A DNA stretch of 64,000 bases from Gemmatirosa kalamazoonensis (GTDB taxonomy: Bacteria > Gemmatimonadota > Gemmatimonadetes > Gemmatimonadales > Gemmatimonadaceae): assembly GCF_000522985.1 (NCBI RefSeq), contig NZ_CP007128.1, positions 4,448,220 to 4,512,219 of the forward strand. The letters are read 5' to 3'. Shown here piece after piece: positions 18,746-30,961 of this stretch. Both the position numbers and the translations under genes were made by a program. Under the pieces are notes generated by a model that was not told the DNA's origin, ran no database searches, and saw nothing but the letters and a program-made list of their open reading frames with translations. Numbering within the stretch: the stretch's first letter is position 1; each line of letters begins with the position of its first letter.

Positions 18746-18901
18746 GAGCGTGCGGGGTTGAGGTCGGGCGCTGCTACCCCGGGGTGACGAGCGCGTTCGT
18801 CGGGCAGGCGCGGTCGGTGCAATCGGATCCGGCCCGGGTTAGCTTTCCGAGCGATGCGCGCCCCCACCCGGGCGCGCAGTCCCTTCCGGTACTTCGGTTT
18901 C

Positions 18902-20140
18902 ATGGACATCCAGATTACGCAGAGAGAGCCCGGCGGTGTCGAGCGCCACGTCGACGTCGCCGTCCCCGCGGACGCGGTGCGGGAGGTCGAGGAGCGCACG
19001 GCGCGGCGCTACACGTCGCAGGCGCGGCTGCCGGGGTTCCGGCCCGGCAAGGCACCGCCGGCCATGGTGCGGAAGCGCTTCGCCGACGCCATCCGGCAGG
19101 ACGTCCTGCAGGAGGTCGTGCAGGAGGCCTACAAGAAGGTCATGGAGCAGGAGAAGCTGGAGCCGATCACGCAGCCCCACATCCATGACCTGAAGTTCGA
19201 GCCGGGCGAGCCGCTCACGTTCACGCTCCACATGGAGGTGCGGCCCGAGGTGCAGCTCGCGCGGGTGGAGGGCTTCCGCGTCCACCGGCCGGCCACCGAG
19301 GTGACCGACGAGATGGTCCAGGAGCAGCTCGACTCGCTCCGCGACCAGCGCGCGACCTGGGCCCCGACCGACGACCGGCCGATGTCGGGGGACATGGTCA
19401 CCGTGGCGCTCGCCACCGCGGACGAGCAGGGACAGATCGGCGAGCAGAAGGAGTACCGGCTGGAGCTCGGGAAGGACCAGGCGATCCCCGGGATCGAGGA
19501 CCTCATCATGGAAGCCCGGGCGGGCGAGACGATCGAGCGCCCGGTGAAGTGGCCCGAGGACTTCCCCGACGAGGCGCAGCGCGGCCAGACGAAGACGGTC
19601 CGCGTGACGCTGAAGGAGGCGAAGCGGAAGACCTCGCCCGACCTGGACGACGCGTTCGCCCGCGAGGTGGGCGACTTCGAGTCGCTCGACGCGCTGCGCG
19701 AGGCGGTGCGCAAGGACCTCGGCGCGCAGGCGCAGCGCGAGGCGGAGACGCAGCTGAAGACCCAGCTGCTCGATCAGATCATCGAGGCGAACCCGTTCGA
19801 CGTGCCGCCGAGCTGGGTCCGGCAGCTCGTCGACGGCTACGCGAACGCGTATCAGATCCCCGACGAGGACAAGGAGCGCTTCGCCCAGGAGTTCCGACCG
19901 CTCGCCGAGCGCCAGGTGCGTCGCGATCTCGTCGTGGAGACGATCGCACGCGATCAGAACCTTCGCGCGACCGAAGCGGACGTGGACGATCGGGTGAACG
20001 CGATGGCCACCGAGCGCGGCGCGGAGGCGGGAAAGCTCTACGCCGCGCTGCAGAAGGCCGGCCGCCTGCAGGAGCTGGAGCACCAGATCACGGAGGAGCG
20101 GGTCTTCGCGTGGCTCCTCGAGCGCAACTCCGCCGAATGA
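18902..20140 (+). CDS. tig: Trigger factor, ribosome-associated chaperone and peptidyl-prolyl isomerase
   Basis: The protein is 412 aa from the ATG at 18902 ([19 protein letters not shown]); the upstream extension in the open frame is not family-like. The N-terminal ribosome-binding domain contains the signature [18 protein letters not shown] (about residues 45-62). A short PPIase (FKBP-like) domain follows (about 155-240: [15 protein letters not shown]), then the helical C-terminal chaperone arms. It protects nascent chains at the ribosome exit. It heads the tig-clpP-clpX-lon-engB block; its TGA overlaps a frame leading into clpP. GGGTTAGCTT at 18836-18845 is a possible promoter element. Confidence 0.96.
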   Translation: MDIQITQREPGGVERHVDVAVPADAVREVEERTARRYTSQARLPGFRPGKAPPAMVRKRFADAIRQDVLQEVVQEAYKKVMEQEKLEPITQPHIHDLKFEPGEPLTFTLHMEVRPEVQLARVEGFRVHRPATEVTDEMVQEQLDSLRDQRATWAPTDDRPMSGDMVTVALATADEQGQIGEQKEYRLELGKDQAIPGIEDLIMEARAGETIERPVKWPEDFPDEAQRGQTKTVRVTLKEAKRKTSPDLDDAFAREVGDFESLDALREAVRKDLGAQAQREAETQLKTQLLDQIIEANPFDVPPSWVRQLVDGYANAYQIPDEDKERFAQEFRPLAERQVRRDLVVETIARDQNLRATEADVDDRVNAMATERGAEAGKLYAALQKAGRLQELEHQITEERVFAWLLERNSAE

Positions 20141-20162
20141 CCGATGTGACCTCCGTCGCACT

Positions 20163-20168
20163 GGAGGG
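20163..20168 (+). promoter_or_regulatory. Shine-Dalgarno site fixing the clpP start
   Basis: GGAGGG lies four bases before the ATG at 20173. An upstream in-frame ATG at 20137 overlaps the tig stop (ATGA) and would add 12 residues with no such site, so 20173 is preferred; coupling from 20137 remains possible. Confidence 0.6.
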
Positions 20169-20172
20169 TACG

Positions 20173-20862
20173 ATGTACGGACCGTTGCACTCGTTCCACT
20201 CGGACGACGACTACGACGACGACGAACCCATGCCCACGATCTACACGCCGTACATCATCGAGCGGTCGAGCCGCGGCGAGCGGACGTACGACATCTTCTC
20301 GCGGCTCCTCATGGACCGCATCATCTTCCTCGGCACGCCGATCAACGACGACGTCGCGAACATCGTGATCGCGCAGCTGTTGTTCCTCGACAGCGACAAC
20401 CCGGGGAAGGACATCAACATCTACATCAACTCGCCGGGCGGGTCCGTGTCCGCGGGACTCGCCATGTACGACACGATGCGCTTCCTGCGCTCGCCGGTGA
20501 GCACGATCTGCATGGGGATGGCGGCGAGCATGGGCTGCTTCCTGCTCGCGGCCGGCGGCACGAAGGGGAAGCGCTTCGCACTGCCGCACGCACGCATCAT
20601 GATGCATCAACCCAGCGGTGGCGCGCAGGGCACGGCGGCGGACATCGAGGTGGCGGCGAGGGAGATCCTGTATCTCCGCGCGAAGATGAACGAGCTGATG
20701 GCCTCGCATACGGGCCAGCCGCTCGAGCGCATCGAGCGCGACTTCGACCGCGACTATTACATGTCGGCCGAGGAGGCGAAGAACTACGGGATCATCGACC
20801 AGGTGATCTCCGCGCCGGGGACGATCGTGGAGGAGTCGAAGCAGCCGACCGTGACGGCCTGA
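20173..20862 (+). CDS. clpP: ATP-dependent Clp protease proteolytic subunit
   Basis: The protein is 229 aa. The catalytic triad is complete: Ser119 (GMAASMGCF), His145 (MMHQPSGG) and Asp194 (ERDFDRDYY). The core segments [19 protein letters not shown] and [16 protein letters not shown] match the family closely. Unusually, the N-terminus carries an acidic stretch ([14 protein letters not shown]) before [14 protein letters not shown]; it is longer than most ClpP propeptides and may be removed on assembly. Fourteen subunits form the chamber fed by ClpX, encoded next. Repeat H4 begins 3 bp after the stop. Confidence 0.97.
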   Translation: MYGPLHSFHSDDDYDDDEPMPTIYTPYIIERSSRGERTYDIFSRLLMDRIIFLGTPINDDVANIVIAQLLFLDSDNPGKDINIYINSPGGSVSAGLAMYDTMRFLRSPVSTICMGMAASMGCFLLAAGGTKGKRFALPHARIMMHQPSGGAQGTAADIEVAAREILYLRAKMNELMASHTGQPLERIERDFDRDYYMSAEEAKNYGIIDQVISAPGTIVEESKQPTVTA

Positions 20863-20865
20863 CAG

Positions 20866-20979
20866 GTCGGGACTCGGGACTCGGGACTCGGGACTCGGGA
20901 CTCGGGACTCGGGACTCGGGACTCGGGACTCGTGGGGGCGCAGGTCCCGAGTCCCGAGTCCCGAGTCCCGAGTCCCGAC
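20866..20979. repeat. Inverted repeat H4: CGGGACT tandem arms between clpP and clpX
   Basis: The left arm has nine GACT-ending 7-bp units (CGGGACT) and the right arm five complementary units, separated by CGTGGGGGCGCAG. The arm lengths are unequal, so copy number has drifted by slippage. It would fold as a long hairpin in the clpP-clpX transcript. The rest of 20863-21080 holds only the clpX leader. Confidence 0.95.
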
Positions 20980-21080
20980 TGCCTTCGGGCACGTCGTGCT
21001 TGACCCGTTCCGCTCCAGACTATTACGTGTTTTCGGGGCCGCGCCGCCGGCGCGCCCCGCCTCCCGCCCCTCCGAGAGCC

Positions 21081-22322
<1,242 letters not shown>

Positions 22323-22326
22323 GCGC

Positions 22327-22401
22327 CTCCACGGTCCACTCCACGCTCCACGCTCGCTCCCCCTGCGGGGATGCCGAGCGTGGAGCGTGGAGCGTAGAGG
22401 G
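22327..22401. repeat. Inverted repeat H5 (family B, GGAGCGTGGA units)
   Basis: The left arm (22327-22357, CTCCACGCTC units) pairs with the right arm (22376-22401) around an 18-nt G/C-rich loop. It starts 4 bp after the clpX stop and ends 16 bp before lon. The same unit makes up H6 inside lon, less than 2 kb away. Confidence 0.9.
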
Positions 22402-22417
22402 GGGTTAACTTCCGGCC

Positions 22418-24897
<2,480 letters not shown>

Positions 24898-24901
<4 letters not shown>

Positions 24902-25524
24902 GCACCGACCCGCTCGTCATCCGCCGCATCGACTACCTCGGCCCGATGGCGTCGGCCGGCGGCTGGCGCCCGGAGCCGAACCTCCCCGAGGTGGCGTTCA
25001 GCGGGCGATCGAACGTCGGCAAGTCGTCGCTCATCAACCGGCTCGTGCGACGCCGGGCGCTCGCGCGCGTGAGCAACACGCCGGGACGCACGCGCGAGAT
25101 CCACTTCTTCGGCATCAACGAGCTGTTCACGCTCGTCGACCTGCCGGGCTACGGCTACGCGAAGATCTCGAAGGCGCGGCAGGCCGAGTGGCGGCCGCTC
25201 ATCGAGGGATTCCTGCGCTCGAGCCCTCCGCTGCGCGGCGTGGTGCAGCTGCTCGACGTGCGGCACGACCCGACGGACGACGACCTGCAGATGGTCGACT
25301 TCCTCGCCGAGATCGGCGCGCCGACGATCTTCGTCGCGACGAAGGTGGACAAGCTGCACAAACGCGAGCTGCCGGCGCGCGTCGCCGCGCTCGCCGGCGT
25401 CGTAGGGACGAGCGAGGAGCAGATCATCCCGTTCAGCGCGCACACCGGCGAGGGACGCGACGACCTCGCGGCGGCGATCGTGTCGCTCGTCGGTGAGCCG
25501 GCGTGGCGCGAGGCGGCGGGATGA
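24898..25524 (+). CDS. engB: Ribosome biogenesis GTP-binding protein YsxC/EngB
   Basis: The protein is 208 aa. All GTPase motifs are visible: G1 GRSNVGKS (residues 36-43), G2 Thr in NTPGRTREIHFF, G3 DLPGYGYAK, G4 TKVDKL and G5 FSAHTGEG. The DLPGYGYA form is diagnostic for EngB. It takes part in large ribosomal subunit assembly in the cytoplasm. Start ATG at 24898 overlaps the lon TGA, and its own TGA overlaps the next ATG, so lon-engB-lipoprotein are translationally coupled. The same lon-ysxC order occurs in Bacillus. Confidence 0.97.
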
Positions 25525-26228
25525 GCCTCCGCCGCTGCCTAACGGTGTTCGGCGCGCTCGCCGCGGCGTCGTGCTCCGGTGCGCCGGGAAGCGGGCCGGC
25601 GCCGGCGCCCGCGCCGTCGGTGGGCGCGCGCGGCGTGCCCGGCACGGAGGACACGACCGGGCTCGTGCCCCCGGGCTTCGGCACGCTGCGGCTGGACGAC
25701 GTGTCGCTGCAGTTCACGCTGCCCGGCGGCGTGCTCGCGCGCGCCATCCCGCTCGACGAGAGCGTGATCCGCCTGCTGTCGCCCGACACGTACCGCGCGC
25801 TGCACGAGCAGGTGCTCGGGCGCTCGGCGCAGCTCCGGGAGATCGCCCGCCGCTACGGGCTGGAGCGGTACAGCGTGTGGCGCGTGACGTTCTACGGCAC
25901 CGAGCAGGGCGAGGCGCGGTTCAGTCCGCAGGAGGTCATCGTGACCGACGCGGGGCGCGACTTCCGGCCGCTGGATCTCGTGCCGCTCACGCCGGGGTTC
26001 GGCGAGCAGCGGCTGCAGCAGCGCGGGCAGCAGACCGCGCTCTACGTGTTCGACGGGGCGCTCGATGTGTGGCAGTCGCAGCTCGCGGTGACCGTGCAGG
26101 GCGTACGCAACGACGCCTGGGGCGCGAGCGGCGGTCCGCTCGCGCGGCTCGACCGGGAGCGCACGCTCGTGCGCGGCCGGGCGGCGCAGAGCGCGCCGAG
26201 CAAGGCGACCAGCGTGCCCAGACCATGA
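25521..26228 (+). CDS. Putative lipoprotein of unknown function
   Basis: The protein is 235 aa, its ATG overlapping the engB stop. The signal peptide (LTVFGALAAASCSGAPGSG) ends at a lipobox-like AASC, followed by an Ala/Pro linker (PGSGPAPAPAPSVG). The globular part contains VPPGFGTLRLDDVSLQF, LHEQVLGRSAQLREIARRYG and WRVTFYGTEQGEARFSPQEV; the last segment resembles an extracytoplasmic beta-sandwich. No known family is recognised. Coupling to lon-engB may be positional only. An octamer GCCTAACG lies in the signal-peptide coding region (25537). Confidence 0.72.
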   Translation: MSLRRCLTVFGALAAASCSGAPGSGPAPAPAPSVGARGVPGTEDTTGLVPPGFGTLRLDDVSLQFTLPGGVLARAIPLDESVIRLLSPDTYRALHEQVLGRSAQLREIARRYGLERYSVWRVTFYGTEQGEARFSPQEVIVTDAGRDFRPLDLVPLTPGFGEQRLQQRGQQTALYVFDGALDVWQSQLAVTVQGVRNDAWGASGGPLARLDRERTLVRGRAAQSAPSKATSVPRP

Positions 26229-26249
26229 GCCGATCGAACCAAAGACATC

Positions 26250-26771
26250 ATGCTCTCGGACTTCCTCGACGAGTACCGCCGCTATCGCCTGCTCGGTGAG
26301 AAGGCGATCGCGCAGCTGCCGGACGACGCGCTGAACCGGATCCCCGCCGCCGACGCGAACTCGGTGGCGATGCTCATGCGCCACGTCGGCGGCAACCTCG
26401 CGTCGCGGTTCACGAACTTTCTCGCCGAGGACGGCGAGAAGCCGTGGCGGGAGCGGGACACGGAGTTCGAGACGCGCGACTACACGCGCGCCGAGGTGGA
26501 CGAATGGTGGGCGCGTGGATGGTCGGTGCTCGAGCGCGAGGTCGGTGCGCTCGCCGACGCCGATCTCGCGCGCACGGTGCACATTCGCGGACAGCCGCTG
26601 ACCGTGCACCAGGCGCTGTGCCGGTCGCTCGCGCACGTGGCGATGCACGTCGGGCAGATCGTGCTGCTCGCGCGCGAGGCGACCGGCGACCGGTGGCAGA
26701 CGCTGAGCATCCCGAAGGGCAAATCCGCGGAGTACAACCGCAGTCCCACGCTCGAGAAGCGACCACACTGA
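26250..26771 (+). CDS. DinB-superfamily protein, DUF1572 type
   Basis: The protein is 173 aa. It has the four-helix DinB/YfiT-like layout with conserved histidines at the expected metal-binding spots: MLMRHVGGNLASRF (first His), and LAHVAMHVGQIVLLAR (later His residues). The C-terminus WQTLSIPKGKSAEYN is typical of DUF1572. Members are metal-dependent proteins related to thiol transferases; the actual reaction is unknown. It lies 21 bp after the lipoprotein and 1 bp before the acyltransferase, so the three form a likely transcription unit. Confidence 0.88.
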   Translation: MLSDFLDEYRRYRLLGEKAIAQLPDDALNRIPAADANSVAMLMRHVGGNLASRFTNFLAEDGEKPWRERDTEFETRDYTRAEVDEWWARGWSVLEREVGALADADLARTVHIRGQPLTVHQALCRSLAHVAMHVGQIVLLAREATGDRWQTLSIPKGKSAEYNRSPTLEKRPH

Positions 26772-26772
26772 C

Positions 26773-27633
26773 ATGGCGCTCCTTCCCCTCCGCTCCCTCC
26801 CCGCGCGCGGCTCGGCGTCGCTCGCCGACGCGTGGCTCGAGTCGATCGCCGACCGCCTGCGCGACGACGACGCGCAGACGCCCGACGCACGCAGCGAGCT
26901 GTGTCGCACGACGCTCGCGCAGCTGCTCTATCCCACGTACGCCGCGGACGTCGACGGCGCCGTGCACGACGAGCGGCTCCCGGTCGCCACGCGCCTCGCG
27001 CTCTCGGCGCTCGACCCGCGCAACGTGACGCTGGAGCCCGAGTACTACGGCGAGTGCGACGACGTGAAATTCCAGCGCGTGAAGCCGCTGCTGTGGCTGT
27101 GGTACTCGTTCGACCGCAGCCCGTTAGGCGGCCAGTACGTGGACCTCGGCGTGCGCCTGCGCCGCATCCTCGCGCCGCACATCTTCCGGCGGTGCGGCGC
27201 GAACTTCAAATGCTTCCAGCACGTGGAGTTCTCGTTCGGCTACAACATGGAGGTGGGCGACGACGTCGTCGTGCACCGCCACGTGCTGCTCGACGACCGC
27301 GGCGGGATCGTGCTCGGCAACAAGGTGTCGATCTCCGATTACGCGAACGTGTACAGCCACACGCACAGCATCGTCGACCAGAAGGACGTGACGAACGTGA
27401 CGACGGTCCTCGGCGACGGCGTGCGCGTCACGTACCACGCGACGATCCTGGCGGGCGTGCACGTCGGCGAGCAGGGGATGGTCGGCGCGATGGCGGTCGC
27501 GACGAAGGATGTGCGGCCGTATCACGTGAACGTCGGCATCCCCGCGAAGAGCATCACGGTGAAGCCGAACGCGCCGCCGCAGGAGCTGCGCGTGTCGCCG
27601 GCCGCGCGCGAGAAGGCGCAGCAGCAGGGCTGA
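26773..27633 (+). CDS. Acyltransferase with left-handed beta-helix (maltose/galactoside O-acetyltransferase-like)
   Basis: The protein is 286 aa. The first 120 residues are a family-specific helical region. The rest shows hexapeptide repeats of the left-handed beta-helix (VGDDVVVHRHVLLDDRGG, IVLGNKVSISDYANVYSHTH, ILAGVHVGEQGMVGAMAVA) and the C-terminal turn VGIPAKSITVK. The SHTHSI segment carries the likely catalytic His. Such enzymes transfer an acetyl or other acyl group from CoA to a sugar hydroxyl; the acceptor is not known. It is the last gene before a bidirectional terminator. Confidence 0.85.
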   Translation: MALLPLRSLPARGSASLADAWLESIADRLRDDDAQTPDARSELCRTTLAQLLYPTYAADVDGAVHDERLPVATRLALSALDPRNVTLEPEYYGECDDVKFQRVKPLLWLWYSFDRSPLGGQYVDLGVRLRRILAPHIFRRCGANFKCFQHVEFSFGYNMEVGDDVVVHRHVLLDDRGGIVLGNKVSISDYANVYSHTHSIVDQKDVTNVTTVLGDGVRVTYHATILAGVHVGEQGMVGAMAVATKDVRPYHVNVGIPAKSITVKPNAPPQELRVSPAAREKAQQQG

Positions 27634-27657
27634 CGCCCACGCGGCGGGTCGAAACGC

Positions 27658-27691
27658 GAAAGGAGCGCGGGAAGAACCCCGCGCTCCTTTC
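27658..27691. terminator. Bidirectional terminator
   Basis: Fourteen-base arms GAAAGGAGCGCGGG (27658-27671) and its complement (27678-27691) close on a 6-nt loop. The arm ends are A-rich on one side and T-rich on the other, so it can stop transcription from the acyltransferase (+) and from the convergent PEP-CTERM gene (-). Confidence 0.85.
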
Positions 27692-27711
27692 AGCGTGTCC
27701 GCGGCGCGAGA

Positions 27712-28476
27712 TTACGAGCGCCGCCGACGGGCGATCACGCCGATCCCGGCGAGGCCGATGCCGAGGAGGCCGAGCGTCGCTGGCTCGGGAACGAGGTTGC
27801 CGTTCCCGATGGTGTTGTCGAAGTCGAGCGTGATGGCGCCGGACCACGAGGCGACGGTCTGCAGGCCGCTCTGGTTGTACGTGAGCAGCGCCTCGAGGTT
27901 GTCGTAGAGCGCCGGGGTGAACGTGTTCGTCAGCACGCCGAAGTTCTGCGTGCAGGTGGCCAGCGTCGTCGTCGTGATCGAGCAGCTCGCGGTGCCGAGG
28001 TCCACGCCCAGGTTCGTCGCGGCGAGGCCTAACGTGCCATAGCCCGAGATGTACGTCGGGTAGACACCCGGTGCCGTCACGGAGCCGGACGTCTTCGCGA
28101 CGGTGTACGTCAGGCCGCCGGTGGACGACGCGGTGTTGTACGTGCCGGGCGTGATCGGCGTGCCGAACAGGAACGCGTAGGTGACCGGGCCCGCGATGAC
28201 GTTCGTCGTCGTCGCGCCGAACGTGATGAACGGGTCGGAGTCGTACTGCGCGTTCAGATTCACCACGCCCGCGGAGGTCCGCAGCGTCATGGCGTTCGAC
28301 CAGGTGCCGTTGCCGGTCGGCGAGACGAGCGCCGACGCGTCGTTGCAGACGCCGTTGATCCACACGTAGGCGAACGGGTGGGTCAACACGTCCGGGATCG
28401 AGCAGGCCCCCTGCGCCTTCGCCCCTGCGGGCACCAGTACCGCACCTGCGAGCACGAGCAGTTTGCGCCAGCTCAT
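27712..28476 (-). CDS. PEP-CTERM sorting-domain protein
   Basis: The protein is 254 aa. An N-terminal signal peptide (KLLVLAGAVLVPAGAKAQG) and the C-terminal tripartite signal VPEPATLGLLGIGLAGIGVIARRRR (written here in parts: VPEPATLG, LLGIGLAGIGV, IARRRRS) mark an exosortase substrate: Pro-Glu-Pro motif, membrane helix, Arg cluster. The Thr/Ser/Gly-rich middle (TTTTLATCTQNFG, TPALYDNLEALLTY) is beta-rich with three or four cysteines. Exosortase would cut it and release it to the exopolymer or cell surface. No exosortase gene is in the window. Function beyond surface display is unknown. Confidence 0.9.
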   Translation of the reverse strand: MSWRKLLVLAGAVLVPAGAKAQGACSIPDVLTHPFAYVWINGVCNDASALVSPTGNGTWSNAMTLRTSAGVVNLNAQYDSDPFITFGATTTNVIAGPVTYAFLFGTPITPGTYNTASSTGGLTYTVAKTSGSVTAPGVYPTYISGYGTLGLAATNLGVDLGTASCSITTTTLATCTQNFGVLTNTFTPALYDNLEALLTYNQSGLQTVASWSGAITLDFDNTIGNGNLVPEPATLGLLGIGLAGIGVIARRRRS

Positions 28477-28559
28477 TGAGCGACCTCCGAAGGGTTCAGA
28501 GCCCAGGTGCGGTGTACCGCGGCGACCGACGAGATGCTGCTGGCGCCGTCACGCACAGA

Positions 28560-29063
28560 CTATGCGCGCGCATCCGGCTTTACGCTAGTGCCTGGTTGGT
28601 CGACGCGCAGCACGTCCTCCAGCGGGCCGGCGTCGCCGCTCGCAAACAGATGCATGACGTGGTCGAGCGCCTCGCGCTCGCGCGGCCACGCCAGGCGCGC
28701 GCGCGCCGCGTCGATCGGCAGCCACTCGGCGGCGCGATGCTCCGGTCCCAGCGTCGGCGGCGCTCGTTCGGCCACGAAGGCGCAGAAGACGACCGCGAGC
28801 TGCACGGCGCCCATGCCGTGCAGGTAGAACGCCTGCGTGGTCACGTTGTACAGCCGCGCGATGGGGAGGCCGGTCTCCTCGGCCACCTCGCGGACCGCCG
28901 CCTGCTCCGGGCGCTCGCCGGGCTCGATGCGGCCGTGGACGGTCTCCCACGCGAGCGGGCAGCGGGTGCCGTGCGCGGCGCGCTGGAGGACGAGGACGTG
29001 CTTGCCGGCGTCGGACTGGTGGACGAGGTAGACGTCGACGACGCCGATTTTGAGCTCGGTCAT
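28560..29063 (-). CDS. Nudix hydrolase
   Basis: The protein is 167 aa. The complete Nudix box is GRIEPGERPEQAAVREVAEETGL in the pattern G-x5-E-x7-REVxEExG (given here by key residues Gly, Glu, Arg-Glu, Glu-Glu). The fold begins VGVVDVYLVHQSD-like (IGVVDVYLVHQSDAG) and ends GPEHRAAEWLPIDAARARL, close to dihydroneopterin-triphosphate or NUDIX pyrophosphohydrolases of the dATP type. It would hydrolyse a nucleoside diphosphate linked to another group; the substrate is not predictable. A short gap of 83 bp separates it from the PEP-CTERM gene on its 3' side. Confidence 0.9.
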   Translation of the reverse strand: MTELKIGVVDVYLVHQSDAGKHVLVLQRAAHGTRCPLAWETVHGRIEPGERPEQAAVREVAEETGLPIARLYNVTTQAFYLHGMGAVQLAVVFCAFVAERAPPTLGPEHRAAEWLPIDAARARLAWPREREALDHVMHLFASGDAGPLEDVLRVDQPGTSVKPDARA

Positions 29064-29093
29064 GGCGGCAACCTAACCTTGGGCGCTTGACGA

Positions 29094-29272
29094 CGGCGTC
29101 GATGACGGCGCGGGCGAAACTGCGCTGGCGGTACGGCGCGATGAAGCGCACGCGGCGCTCACATCGCGGCACTGCGCCGCACTGCGTGGTTCAGCGGTGT
29201 GAGACGGGGTCTGCGCCGCATAGCGCATCATCGCCAGCGCCGTATCGCCCGCGCCCTCATCGACGCCGCTCC
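29094..29272. repeat. Long imperfect inverted duplication beside the Nudix gene
   Basis: The left arm (about 29094-29160) and the right arm (about 29202-29272) are complementary over about 60 bases with few mismatches and one 8-base gap. The right arm contains the last codons and stop of the secretion ATPase gene. It differs from H1-H10 in lacking short tandem units. It fills the 29064-29256 gap; nothing else is seen there. Confidence 0.75.
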
Positions 29273-30882
29273 GAGGGTGACAGCAGGTCGAAGAGCGCGT
29301 CGAGATCGGGCAGCCCGAGCGCGGCGGGCCGAACGGCGGACGATCGCTCCGCGGGCGGCTCGAGGGCGCGGCGCAGCTCCGCGTCGTCGGTGACGCCGCG
29401 GCGGACCTGGTCGATACCGCTGTCCCAGAGCGTGCGCATGCCGGCGTCGCGGGCGGCGTCGGCGATCGCGGCGGCGGGCTCGCCGCGGGCGATGCGGCGC
29501 GAGACCTCCTCGCCGGCCACGAGCAGCTCGACCGCCGCGGCGCGGCCGCGGTAACCGCTGCCGCTGCACGACGGACAGTCGGCCGCGCCGCCGCGGCAGC
29601 GCGCGCAGATCCGACGGAGCAGCCGCTGGGCGACGACGCCGCGGAGCGCCGCCGCGAGCTTGAACGGCTCGACGCCGAGGTCGGTGAGGCGCGCGACGGC
29701 GGCGGCGGCGTCGATGGTGTGGAGCGTCGACAGCACGAGGTGCCCCGTGAGCGACGCCTGCACCGCGATGGTCGCCGTCTCGCGGTCGCGGATCTCGCCG
29801 ACGAGCACGACGTCGGGGTCCTGGCGGAGGATGGAGCGCAGCGCGGCGGCGAACGTCAGGCCGGCACGCTCGTTCACCGCGACCTGGGTGACGCCGGCGA
29901 GTCGGTACTCCACCGGGTCCTCGACGGTGACCACGTTCACCCCGCGCTGCTGCACGTGCCGCAGCGCGGCGTAGAGCGTGGTGGTCTTCCCCGACCCAGT
30001 CGGCCCGGTGACGAGCACGAGTCCCTCGCGCGCGTCGAGCATCCCGGTGAACCGCGCGAGGTCGGCGTCGGCGAGGCCCAGGCCGTCGAGCGACAGCGTC
30101 GTGGCGGCGCCGTCGAGCACGCGGATGACGACCTTCTCGCCGTGCGCCGCGGGGAGCGTGGAGACGCGGAGGTCGAGCGTTCGCCCGCCGACGGTGACGC
30201 GCGCGCGGCCATCCTGGGGCCGGAGACGATCGGCGATGTCGAGGCCCGACATGATCTTGATGCGCGACACCACGGGGATGCCGGCGTCGCGGGCGAGCGT
30301 CGTGGCGTCGAGCAGCACACCGTCCACGCGATAGCGAACGACGACCCCCGCCTCGCCGCACTCGAGGTGGATGTCGCTCGCACCACGCGTGACGCCGTCG
30401 GCGACGACGCGATCGACGAGCCGCACGACGGGGCGGGCGTCGGCGCCCTGCTCCTCCCCGCCGTACAGCGTGGCGAGGCCCGTGGCGACGACGTCGGGCG
30501 GCGCGATGGCGAAGCGCACGCGGCGTCCGCTCGCGGCGGCGAGAGCGCCCTCGGCGGCGGGGTCGCCCGGCGCCGGCGCGGCGACGGTGAGCACGACTGC
30601 CGAGGCGCGGAGCGGCAGCACGCCGAGCCGCTGGGCGAGCGGCAGCGGCACGAGACGACGGAGCGCGGGATCGGGCGGCGCGATCACGGCAACGCCGACG
30701 CCGAAGTGGCGCGCGAGCCGCTCGGCGAGCGCCGCGTCGTCGCACGAGGCGGCGCGCCGCGCGGCGGCCCACCGCTCGCCGCACGAGGCCTCGGCCGCTC
30801 CGAGGTCCACTGCGGCGGGGAGCACGGCGCGGAGCGCGCTCTCCAGGCGCTGCTCGGGCGTGGTGGCGGCGGGCGACTGCAT
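29257..30882 (-). CDS. Type II secretion / type IV pilus assembly ATPase (GspE/PulE/PilB family)
   Basis: The protein is 541 aa from the ATG at 30882; a GTG at 30903 is also possible but has no well-placed ribosome site. The N-terminal MshEN-like region is short. The ATPase core has Walker A GPTGSGKTTTLY (Lys299), the Asp box DGRARVTVGGR, Walker B DPDVVLVGEIRD and the His box LVLSTLHTIDA. The four-cysteine zinc motif characteristic of PilB/GspE is present (CARC ... CPSC). It powers pilin or pseudopilin assembly at the inner membrane. No other pilus or secretion gene is in the window, so its partner machine lies elsewhere. Confidence 0.93.
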   Translation of the reverse strand: MQSPAATTPEQRLESALRAVLPAAVDLGAAEASCGERWAAARRAASCDDAALAERLARHFGVGVAVIAPPDPALRRLVPLPLAQRLGVLPLRASAVVLTVAAPAPGDPAAEGALAAASGRRVRFAIAPPDVVATGLATLYGGEEQGADARPVVRLVDRVVADGVTRGASDIHLECGEAGVVVRYRVDGVLLDATTLARDAGIPVVSRIKIMSGLDIADRLRPQDGRARVTVGGRTLDLRVSTLPAAHGEKVVIRVLDGAATTLSLDGLGLADADLARFTGMLDAREGLVLVTGPTGSGKTTTLYAALRHVQQRGVNVVTVEDPVEYRLAGVTQVAVNERAGLTFAAALRSILRQDPDVVLVGEIRDRETATIAVQASLTGHLVLSTLHTIDAAAAVARLTDLGVEPFKLAAALRGVVAQRLLRRICARCRGGAADCPSCSGSGYRGRAAAVELLVAGEEVSRRIARGEPAAAIADAARDAGMRTLWDSGIDQVRRGVTDDAELRRALEPPAERSSAVRPAALGLPDLDALFDLLSPSERRR

Positions 30883-30961
30883 GCCGCACGATCGCCCTCG
30901 CACTTCCGGACGACCGTAGCGAAAACGCGCGTGACGTGTCTCGATCGCGGCGCGCGGGCCG

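Noticed and set aside
18839-20161. Long antisense open frame over tig
   Set aside because: The same shadow effect; trigger factor is unmistakable on the plus strand.
20866-20979. CRISPR-like array between clpP and clpX
   Set aside because: The 7-bp units are directly adjacent with no spacers and are mirrored by a complementary arm; there are no cas genes.
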